The position numbers were made by a program, and so were the translations under genes. 5,386 bases of DNA from Vulcanimicrobiota bacterium (GTDB lineage: Bacteria; Vulcanimicrobiota; Vulcanimicrobiia; Vulcanimicrobiales; Vulcanimicrobiaceae), in assembly GCA_030040695.1 (NCBI GenBank), contig JASHTE010000145.1, positions 1-5,386 of the forward strand. Direction: 5' to 3'. Position 1 is the first letter of the stretch. Each line of letters begins with the position of its first letter. Shown here in pieces: positions 1 to 5,386 of the stretch. The notes below the pieces were generated by a model. That model worked only from the letters and a program-made list of their open reading frames with translations, did not search any database and had not been told where the DNA came from.

Positions 1-324
1 ATGCTCGAGCTCTACGATTATCGCTCCCGGACCTCGTACGAGGACGCGGCGAGCGGCTACGGTTCGCTGCCGAATCCGCCGGACCTGAGCTCGTATACCG
101 GATTGACCTTCAGCGCGGATGGCCGCTATCTCATCGCGACGTACGACGACTCGGATGGCGACAATCGGCTTGCGATCTATTCGGTCGACCCGAGTGCGTG
201 GGCGCGTGCAGCCTGCCTCATGGCGGGGCGCTCGCTGACAGCGCAAGAGTTCCGCGTGCTTGCAGGCGACATCCCGTACCACGACGGCTGCGTCCCGTTC
301 AAGAACCAGATGTATCGCTGGTAG
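1..324 (+). CDS. WD40 beta-propeller protein, C-terminal fragment (5' end outside window)
   Basis: Only the last 107 residues are visible. Residues about 35-67 form one WD40-type blade: LTFSADGRYLIAT, then a short acidic turn, then RLAIYSVDPSAW. It is followed by a tail at about 68-100 with the pattern A-C-x-x-A-G-R-x-L-T-x-x-E-F, then G-D-I-P-Y and a final Cys. This tail is known to me as the usual ending of many bacterial WD40 proteins, including some large ones with an N-terminal STAND/NACHT NTPase or protein kinase. One blade cannot form a propeller, so the ATG at position 1 is almost certainly an internal Met created by the window cut, and the gene should continue to the left. The function of the whole protein cannot be told from this piece. 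The stop (TAG, 322-324) lies inside the 3' end of the convergent phospholipase gene, overlapping it by 26 bp. Confidence 0.8.
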   Translation: MLELYDYRSRTSYEDAASGYGSLPNPPDLSSYTGLTFSADGRYLIATYDDSDGDNRLAIYSVDPSAWARAACLMAGRSLTAQEFRVLAGDIPYHDGCVPFKNQMYRW

Positions 325-1600
325 CCGGTTCGAGCGGCACCTCCGCGCTCTCGCGCAGCGAGCCTGAGTCGAGAAATCCCTCGAAGTCCCCTATCGAGAC
401 GCAACGCCGTGCAGCGGCTTCGCCGACCTGCTCTAGTGCATCGAGGTGGTCGACGCTGTCCAGAGGCTGCACGATCTTCGGGTCGATATCGGGGAGCCCG
501 ATATCGTCAAGGCCTGCGCGAGAGAGCTCGACATTGTATCTCGCGTAACGGAAAAGCTTCCTGTCGAGCGGCGCGGCGTTGTCGATGAGGCCGCCGATCT
601 CGGAGTCGATCTCGGGAGGATGAGAGCCGCCGGACGCCTTGCCGAAGACGCGGCAGAGGATGTCCTGTTCCACGGTGGCGGCGCGCATGAGCGCTGCAGG
701 CGTTGACTGCGCGTTGTAGAGCAAGTTCATTTCGTCGGCCCTCAAGTTGAGATTGGCGCTCTCACACAAACCGGTCCCAGCGGAGACGAGTAAGAGCTCA
801 CGCACGCCGGCGGGCCAGTGCAGGTTGTACGTCGGGAGCGTCGCCATCAGGAAGAGTTGGAAAGCGGGATTATTGTAGACCGTAATCCCGCCGTCCATGA
901 ACATGAACGGCTTCTTGACCCCGGGAACGTGAATCTCTTCGGGCGGGAAGAATACCGGTGCAGCGGTGCTCGCCCGAATGAGCTGCCAGAGCGGAAGGTC
1001 GAGATTGCTCGCCTGGTCCACCCCGCCGACCGTCTCGCGAAGGTTGTACTTCGCGCGAGGATTGTTCGATAACGGCCACGGCGAGTCGGTTGTCGCGTTC
1101 CGCGTAACGATCATGAGTAGCGTGCGGAGCTTCTCAGTAGCGAGCGTCGTCAGCGGGCGGTCGGAGGCCTCGCCGGGCAACGGATCGCCGAGAACCTGTT
1201 TGATCTCACGCTCCAACGGGCGCGGGTCGTACATCGCCTTGTAGAGTTGGACGCCGATGCCCCCGATGATGATCGCGGGCCAGCCTTTGATTCGGCGCGC
1301 GACCCGCTGAAAAGAGTTCGGGTCGAACATCGTGTGTCCGCCGAGCTCGTAGAAGCGGCGAATGCTTTGCGCCGAGTAACCGAGCGAGACCAATGTTGCG
1401 ATGATCGCGCCCGTACTCGTCCCGCCGACATAGTCGAAATACTGCGAGAGTACGAGGTCCGGCCGGCCGAAGTGCTCGCGCAGCAACTCCTCGACGCGCG
1501 CGATGAACCCGATGGCGATCAGGCCACGAATGCCTCCGCCGTCGATCGAGAGAAGCTTCTTCGGTCCGGAAGCATCGATGATCGGATCCAAATGACTCAT
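299..1600 (-). CDS. Patatin-like phospholipase (CapV-like family), likely effector
   Basis: Predicted cytosolic lipid acyl hydrolase of 433 residues, complete. Seen in the sequence: the oxyanion-hole loop DGGGIRG (20-26), the nucleophile elbow GTSTG (60-64, Ser62), the block STAAPVFFPPEEI (211-223) and the dyad motif DGG (Asp236) followed by YNNPA. All catalytic elements of the patatin fold are intact, so an active enzyme is expected. There is no signal peptide; a hydrophobic stretch at about 107-120 could touch the membrane. The C-terminal 150 residues are helical, with a conserved-looking RYARYNVELS segment and a final DHLDALEQVGEAAA helix. The start is well supported: ATG at 1600 overlaps the upstream stop as ATGA and sits 7 nt after an AAGGTGG site. 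Patatins are known to cleave phospholipids, and CapV does so when bound by a cyclic dinucleotide. Here the partner is a SLOG-membrane protein, so the activating signal is unknown. A lipid-metabolism or storage-lipid role remains possible. Confidence 0.93.
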   Translation of the reverse strand: MSHLDPIIDASGPKKLLSIDGGGIRGLIAIGFIARVEELLREHFGRPDLVLSQYFDYVGGTSTGAIIATLVSLGYSAQSIRRFYELGGHTMFDPNSFQRVARRIKGWPAIIIGGIGVQLYKAMYDPRPLEREIKQVLGDPLPGEASDRPLTTLATEKLRTLLMIVTRNATTDSPWPLSNNPRAKYNLRETVGGVDQASNLDLPLWQLIRASTAAPVFFPPEEIHVPGVKKPFMFMDGGITVYNNPAFQLFLMATLPTYNLHWPAGVRELLLVSAGTGLCESANLNLRADEMNLLYNAQSTPAALMRAATVEQDILCRVFGKASGGSHPPEIDSEIGGLIDNAAPLDRKLFRYARYNVELSRAGLDDIGLPDIDPKIVQPLDSVDHLDALEQVGEAAARRCVSIGDFEGFLDSGSLRESAEVPLEPATSDTSGS

Positions 1601-3219
1601 ACGACCACCACCTTCATCGGACGATCGCGTCGCATGATGAGCCAGTCAGCGTGCTCGACGAGCGCCGCGCGTCCGAGTTCGTAGATGATCTCTTGCGGGT
1701 TTCCAGGTGCACCTCGCGCGATGGCATTCAACTCTCGCCGCGCGCGATCGAAGACGCGGAACATGCGTTCGTAGCGCTTCGCGTTTCCCGTAAGGTTCTG
1801 CTTCTCTGCGTGGTGTTCGAAAACCGCACCGAGCATCGCTGCCATTGCGAGCGGTACGGTGAGAAGCTCTTGTAGCGTGAGGAAGGCCCCGTGCGGAGCG
1901 AATCCGCGCGGACAGAACGGATCGAAGAGGGCACACGGAAAGAGGGCGCCGAGTGCAATCGCCGACCCGACCAGACATGCGACGCCGACACCGATGCAGA
2001 CGACCGTGATCACATCGAGAGAGCGCTGCGTCCGCTCGAGCCGCCTGCGAGCGCGGTAGTAATACCGCCATTGCGAGCGGACCCAGTCTCGACAGACGGG
2101 GTGGTCGTGCGATGCATTGTCGTGCGCTCGGTCCTCGCAAAACAAGAGGTAGAAGAATCGCAGCGCCATGCGAATCCACTGGAGCTCACCCTCTTGCATC
2201 CGCAGGTATGCGTTGTCCACGAGCTTGTGCCGCAACCCGGCACAATACCACGCGCTCTGCACGCGCAAGCCTTCGGCGATCGCGCGGTAGTCTTGGTACC
2301 GGTTCTCGTAGTCGTGCTTGCGCGCGACTCGGTACGCTACGAACGCAGCCGCGAGCCCGACGACCTTTGCCAGCGAGGGGATATGCCCGATGATCTGGAC
2401 CGTAGCGGCGAGAAAGGCGAAGAAGAGGAGCGCGAGCTGGAAGCGGTTCGTCTGTCGCTGTAGACGATTAGCGGTGGCGTCGGTCCGGTCCATGAGCGCC
2501 TGCAGACCGGGCTCCGGCGCTGGAGCGGGAGTCTCGGCGAGGTCGACGTTGTAAGAGTCCATACGAACGAGCATCGCATGGAAGCTCTGCTCGACGCTCT
2601 CCTCTCCGGTAAAGTGCTTCGGGTAGAGGCGTTTCGTGGCGTACGGATTCGCAGGCGGCACTGCGCTCGTGCGTGGCGTGGTGATGATCTCGACCGGCCC
2701 GAGGTCGGGAAGGTAGGGAATGCTTTCGACGTCCAAGTCTTGCGCGCGGCCGGTGAGCCGCATGTCGACGACATCGGCGGTACCGCCGGCGCCGCGCGAG
2801 CCGGAACCGTCCCAGAAAGCGACGAGAAGATGGCTATATTGCGCGATGAAGCGCCCGGTAGCGACGTAGCCGTTCTTCCGTGTGCGCGAAGTGATGACGA
2901 CGCGTGAGACGGAATCCAATAGCCTGCGAAAACGCGCGAGCTCGGCCGGAGAGAAGTCATTTTCGTACTCCGCGACCGGCATCGGCAAGCACGCGATGAC
3001 GGGGATGTTACGCGCCAACGCCTCTTCGGCAGCGAGAGCATCGGCGCCGGCGGCAAGGCCCGAGAGGACGAGGAGCGGTGCGTGCGGACACGTTGTAGCG
3101 AGCCCTTCCAGTACTCTGCCGAAGGCCGCCCGTAGTGGCGCTTCGTCGTCCGCCGCGATGTCGCGATGACCCGTAACGCCGACGACGAGCGAAAGACGGT
3201 CGAGCGGAATCGGTCGCAT
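1597..3219 (-). CDS. SLOG-domain protein with four-helix SLATT-like membrane region
   Basis: Complete, 540 residues. Residues about 9-185 form a SLOG (SMF/DprA-LOG) Rossmann-like domain: VGVTGHRDI (13-21), the glycine loop LSGLAAGADALAAEEAL (52-68), VIACLPMP (74-81) and FWDGSGSRGAGGTADVV (135-151). The PGGxGTxxE motif of LOG phosphoribohydrolases is not present, so ligand sensing seems likelier than LOG catalysis. After a Pro-Ala linker (231-237) come two hydrophobic helices (about 260-278 and 282-297), a long charged helical region with YRAIAEGLRVQ (311-321), two more helices (about 402-427 and 448-468), and a C-terminal cytosolic part ending in HADWLIMRRDRP. Each helix pair followed by an amphipathic helix resembles a SLATT 2TM module; this assignment is by eye. 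The ATG at 3219 is the only ATG, GTG or TTG between the upstream in-frame stop (3283-3285) and the domain, yet it has no clear ribosome-binding site. It is the first gene of a pair with the phospholipase. Inferred role: nucleotide-gated membrane effector or sensor. Confidence 0.85.
   Translation of the reverse strand: MRPIPLDRLSLVVGVTGHRDIAADDEAPLRAAFGRVLEGLATTCPHAPLLVLSGLAAGADALAAEEALARNIPVIACLPMPVAEYENDFSPAELARFRRLLDSVSRVVITSRTRKNGYVATGRFIAQYSHLLVAFWDGSGSRGAGGTADVVDMRLTGRAQDLDVESIPYLPDLGPVEIITTPRTSAVPPANPYATKRLYPKHFTGEESVEQSFHAMLVRMDSYNVDLAETPAPAPEPGLQALMDRTDATANRLQRQTNRFQLALLFFAFLAATVQIIGHIPSLAKVVGLAAAFVAYRVARKHDYENRYQDYRAIAEGLRVQSAWYCAGLRHKLVDNAYLRMQEGELQWIRMALRFFYLLFCEDRAHDNASHDHPVCRDWVRSQWRYYYRARRRLERTQRSLDVITVVCIGVGVACLVGSAIALGALFPCALFDPFCPRGFAPHGAFLTLQELLTVPLAMAAMLGAVFEHHAEKQNLTGNAKRYERMFRVFDRARRELNAIARGAPGNPQEIIYELGRAALVEHADWLIMRRDRPMKVVVV
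1608..1614 (-). promoter_or_regulatory. Ribosome-binding site of the phospholipase gene
   Basis: On the minus strand AAGGTGG matches the AAGGAGG consensus at six of seven bases and lies 7 nt before the ATG at 1600. It sits inside the last codons of the SLOG gene. It is the clearest Shine-Dalgarno site I found in the window and fixes the phospholipase start. With the ATGA overlap it indicates translational coupling of the two proteins. Confidence 0.7.
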
Positions 3220-3264
3220 ACGTACGGCAGGACGCTTGCCCGATGTGCGTAAAAGCTCCTGCGC
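3220..3264. promoter_or_regulatory. 45-bp divergent intergenic region
   Basis: This is the only non-coding gap in the window and lies between the divergent starts of the SLOG operon and the MFS gene. Any promoter for either unit must sit here or inside the opposite gene's first codons. I find no convincing -35/-10 pair on either strand. The minus strand has AGGAG at 3260-3256, but no start codon follows at usable distance; the plus strand has only a weak AAAAG at 3251-3255, nine bases before the MFS ATG. A perfect 10-bp palindrome, GCGCATGCGC (3261-3270), covers the MFS start codon, and TACGTA (3219-3224) touches the SLOG start codon. Leaderless transcripts on one or both sides are possible. 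Confidence 0.45.
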
Positions 3265-4629
3265 ATGCGCGGCGCAGTTCTGTTAGCGGCGATCGTCGCC
3301 TCGAGCATGAGCTACATCGACAGCACCGCACTCATCGTTGCGCTGCCGGTGATCAAGGCGAACCTTCCCGCAACCGACGCGCAAGCGCAGTGGGTGATCC
3401 AGGGATATCTGCTCTTCCTCTCGGCCCTGATCCTCATCGGCGGGGCGCTCGGCGACCGGTACGGACGACGGCGGCTCTTCGCGCTGGGAACGTGGATATT
3501 CACGCTGTCCTCGATCGCCTGCGCCCTGACACAGGACGCGGCGATGCTTATCGGCGCGCGGTGCGTTCAGGGAATCGGAGCGGCATTCATGATTCCCGAA
3601 AGCCTCGCGCTCATCACCGTTGCGTACGGGCCACGCGAGCGCGGGCGCGCTATCGGCATATGGGCCGCAGCATCGGCGGTGATGATGGCCGCAGGACCGT
3701 TGCTCGGCGGATGGTTGACGCAAGATCTGTCGTGGCGCTGGGTCTTCGGGATCAACGTTCCTCTTGCCGTCGTCGTCTTGCTCCTCGCGTACCTGCGCGT
3801 TCCCGAGAGCCGCGAAGAAGGCGTTGCGGGGAAGCCCGACATCCTCGGCAGCGCCTGCATTACCCTCGCGCTCGGCCTCATCATTCTTGCGCTGACGGAC
3901 ATGCAGCACCGCATCGGGGATGTCAGGTCACTCACGTTGTTGGCGTGCGGGCTGATCCTGCTCGCTTGTTTCGTTTTCGTCGAACGCCGCGCTTCGGACC
4001 CCGTCGTTCCGCTCCGGATCTTCCTCACACGAGCGTACTCGACGGCGAGCTTGTATACGTTTCTTCTCTATGCGGCGCTCGGGGGTGCGTTGTTCTTCGT
4101 GCCGTTCGAACTGCAGAATATCATGGGGTACACGCCCTTGGATGCGGGAAGGACGCTTCTGCCGACGATCGTGCTCGTTGCGGTGTGCTCGCCGTTCTTC
4201 GGTTCACTTACGGGACGTATCGGCTCCCGCGTTCCGATGCTCGCCGGCGCAGCCGTGGCGGCGGTCGGCTTCGCCCTCTTCGCGCGGCTCGGCGTCGGCG
4301 CTCCCTACGCAGCTGCGGTTCTTCCGCCGACGCTCGTGCTCGGCATGGGCCTCGCCATAGCGGTCGCGCCGCTTACGACCGCGGTGATGGGTGCCGCCGA
4401 TCCCGACGACGTTGGCGCCGCGTCGGGCATCAACAATGCGATCTCTCGTGTCGGAAATCTCGTTGCCGTCGCCATCTTCGGCATCGTCATCGCGATGGCG
4501 GGCGGCGGTGCGCTGCCGACAGCGGCGCATCCGCAAGGCTTCGTCCACGCGATGTTTACCGCTGCAGTGCTCGCGCTGTTTGCGGCAATCGCCGCCGCGT
4601 TCTTACCGCGGCGTGAATTCGTACAGTGA
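3265..4629 (+). CDS. MFS multidrug efflux transporter, DHA2 (14-TMS, EmrB/QacA-like) family
   Basis: Complete 454-residue inner-membrane proton antiporter, predicted to export drugs or other small hydrophobic compounds. I count 14 hydrophobic segments, with very short loops, which fits the DHA2 family; the length is slightly below the usual 470-520. Family motifs are clear: YIDSTALIVALP in helix 1 (the DHA2 LDxTIVNVALP region), motif A as GALGDRYGRRRLF (60-72), motif B as GARCVQGIGAAFMIP (96-110) and the antiporter motif C as AVMMAAGPLLGG (138-149). The start is constrained: an in-frame TAA lies at 3250-3252, and ATG 3265 is the first start codon after it; the next ATG (3307) would cut helix 1. 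The N-terminus before helix 1 is only a few residues. No TetR or MarR regulator is in view. The gene diverges from the SLOG operon and overlaps the convergent right-hand gene by 27 bp. The substrate cannot be predicted. Confidence 0.92.
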   Translation: MRGAVLLAAIVASSMSYIDSTALIVALPVIKANLPATDAQAQWVIQGYLLFLSALILIGGALGDRYGRRRLFALGTWIFTLSSIACALTQDAAMLIGARCVQGIGAAFMIPESLALITVAYGPRERGRAIGIWAAASAVMMAAGPLLGGWLTQDLSWRWVFGINVPLAVVVLLLAYLRVPESREEGVAGKPDILGSACITLALGLIILALTDMQHRIGDVRSLTLLACGLILLACFVFVERRASDPVVPLRIFLTRAYSTASLYTFLLYAALGGALFFVPFELQNIMGYTPLDAGRTLLPTIVLVAVCSPFFGSLTGRIGSRVPMLAGAAVAAVGFALFARLGVGAPYAAAVLPPTLVLGMGLAIAVAPLTTAVMGAADPDDVGAASGINNAISRVGNLVAVAIFGIVIAMAGGGALPTAAHPQGFVHAMFTAAVLALFAAIAAAFLPRREFVQ

Positions 4630-5386
4630 GGAACCGAGATTCGCACCGCCGACGGGACGGAAGTGCGGGTTGTCGAGCGGCCGTGCGGCGTTCGCAAGGA
4701 CGTACACCGGCTCTTGCTTCGACCAAGCGGGATATCGAGCGGCGAGTGCAAGCGGATGCGACGCAAGAATCGTTCGTCCGGCGAGCGATCCGTCCGCGTA
4801 CGCGGCATACGCGAGCGTTGTCGCCTCGCTCCACGGCGCGACGATGATTGCTCGCCGTGGAACCGACTGCGCCACCCAGGTGATGAGCGGGCGGTCCGTC
4901 GCAGTGCGCTGAACGGCGGCGAGGCTGCTGTTGGCTACGAGCAAGTAGATCGCGTTTCCGAGCAGCACGAGCGCCCAGACGATTCGGCGCGGATCGATCG
5001 TCCAGTTGAACTCGACGGTGATCGCGCCCGCAAAGAGTGCAGCAATCCAGAGGAGGAGCATCACGTAACGCGCGGGATCGCCCTCGGCCGGTGCGAGTGC
5101 GAGTGCCGTGAAGGCGACCGAGAGCGCGGCGATGAGCAGCATAACGCAGATGGCGCTGCGCCGCTGTAGCAAGAGGATGACCCCGAGGGCAAGCACGACG
5201 ACGAAGACGATGCCGTACGCGCCATGGATCGTCGCGTATGCCGACTCAAGATAGCCGAGCCAGTGGCGCGGATCGATGATGCTACGCCAGAGCGGCGTTG
5301 CGCCGAACGATGTTCCCGCAACCTCCGTAAGGAAACCGTGCCGCGTGCTCGGCGCGTTCACATCCCAGTAAACGCGGGCTGCGGGC
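4603..5386 (-). CDS. Polytopic membrane protein, C-terminal part (possible DUF2723/GT-C-like glycosyltransferase)
   Basis: About 260 C-terminal residues are visible; the frame stays open to the right edge, so the 5' end is missing. A GTG at 5361 is in frame, but the codons before it (reading PAARVYWD) continue the protein naturally, so I treat it as internal. Numbered from that GTG, the part shows a loop (about 1-45, with TRHGFLTEVAGTSFG), four hydrophobic helices (about 49-66, 70-90, 98-116, 126-146) and a soluble C-terminal domain (about 150-252) with VPRRAIIVAPWSEATTLAYA and QEPVYVLANA. Several membrane helices followed by a small extracytoplasmic domain with such a block is the layout of GT-C type membrane glycosyltransferases and DUF2723 proteins. 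The catalytic first loop would be outside the window, so this is a weak family guess. The TAA stop (4605-4603) lies inside the MFS coding end. Confidence 0.75.
   Translation of the reverse strand, partial: PAARVYWDVNAPSTRHGFLTEVAGTSFGATPLWRSIIDPRHWLGYLESAYATIHGAYGIVFVVVLALGVILLLQRRSAICVMLLIAALSVAFTALALAPAEGDPARYVMLLLWIAALFAGAITVEFNWTIDPRRIVWALVLLGNAIYLLVANSSLAAVQRTATDRPLITWVAQSVPRRAIIVAPWSEATTLAYAAYADGSLAGRTILASHPLALAARYPAWSKQEPVYVLANAARPLDNPHFRPVGGANLGSSLYEFTPR

Noticed and set aside
1..3. ATG at the first base as a true start of the WD40 protein
   Set aside because: It would leave a single propeller blade with no upstream sequence to judge; the window edge is the likelier reason for the apparent start.
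1891..2463. A 190-codon open frame (+) antisense to the SLOG gene
   Set aside because: Composition is that of an antisense shadow, rich in Arg, Glu and Val, with no family resemblance or ribosome-binding site.
299..3219. Calling the operon a CBASS system
   Set aside because: A CapV-like patatin alone is not enough. No CD-NTase, ubiquitin-like accessory proteins or HORMA/TRIP13 genes are in the window, and the partner is a SLOG-membrane protein.
3226..3240. Small inverted repeat GGCA...TGCC in the divergent gap as an operator or hairpin
   Set aside because: A 4-bp stem with a 7-base loop is expected by chance at this GC content.
3256..3260. AGGAG on the minus strand as ribosome-binding site of the SLOG gene
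   Set aside because: It lies 36 nt before the ATG at 3219, and no ATG, GTG or TTG follows it at a usable distance in the SLOG frame.
2337..3308. A 323-codon open frame (-) overlapping the SLOG gene
   Set aside because: Arg- and Ser-rich low-complexity translation with no domain; the SLOG frame on the same bases has clear motifs.
3243..4616. A 457-codon open frame (+) inside the MFS gene in another frame
   Set aside because: It is rich in Arg, His and Cys with no recognisable domain, and it shadows a frame with full DHA2 motifs. High GC explains the lack of stops.
4663..5169. A 168-codon open frame (+) antisense to the right-hand membrane protein
   Set aside because: Arg- and Glu-rich shadow of a frame with clear membrane helices.
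5359..5361. GTG at 5361 as the start of the right-hand membrane protein
   Set aside because: The frame is open to the edge, the codons before it read as ordinary protein, and the remaining part would lack most of the expected membrane helices.

Overview
This is a GC-rich, very compact bacterial window with five protein-coding genes, two of them cut by the window edges. The only gap between genes is 45 bp. I see no RNA gene, insertion sequence, CRISPR array, integrase or long repeat. Both strands carry many long arginine-rich shadow frames, as expected at high GC. Shine-Dalgarno sites are weak or absent for most starts. The host is not determinable from this sequence; a soil or environmental high-GC lineage is plausible, but that is only a guess.

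Layout, left to right. Positions 1-324 (+) hold the 3' end of a WD40 beta-propeller protein. It runs tail to tail, with a 26-bp overlap, into a minus-strand pair. That pair is transcribed from about 3219 down to 299. The first gene encodes a 540-aa protein with an N-terminal SLOG (Rossmann-like nucleotide-binding) domain and a four-helix membrane part resembling SLATT modules. The second encodes a 433-aa patatin-like phospholipase with an intact Ser/Asp dyad. They overlap by 4 bp (ATGA) and a good ribosome-binding site precedes the phospholipase. Diverging from this pair, after 45 bp, is a complete 14-helix DHA2-type MFS efflux transporter (3265-4629, +). Its tail overlaps by 27 bp the end of a minus-strand polytopic membrane protein, perhaps a glycosyltransferase-like or DUF2723-like protein, that runs off the right edge.

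The most interesting part is the two-gene SLOG-membrane/patatin unit. SLOG, SLATT and patatin domains are all known from nucleotide-signal-controlled conflict systems: SLOG in Thoeris ThsA, SLATT as a predicted pore effector, and patatins such as CapV in CBASS. Here they form an isolated pair with no CD-NTase, TIR or other recognised signal synthase in the window. My inference is a membrane-targeting abortive-infection or stress system. In this model the SLOG domain senses or processes a nucleotide, the membrane helices act at the inner membrane, and the phospholipase degrades lipids. The sequence shows the domains and the coupling; the defence role is not shown. The efflux pump and right-hand membrane protein look like ordinary neighbours.
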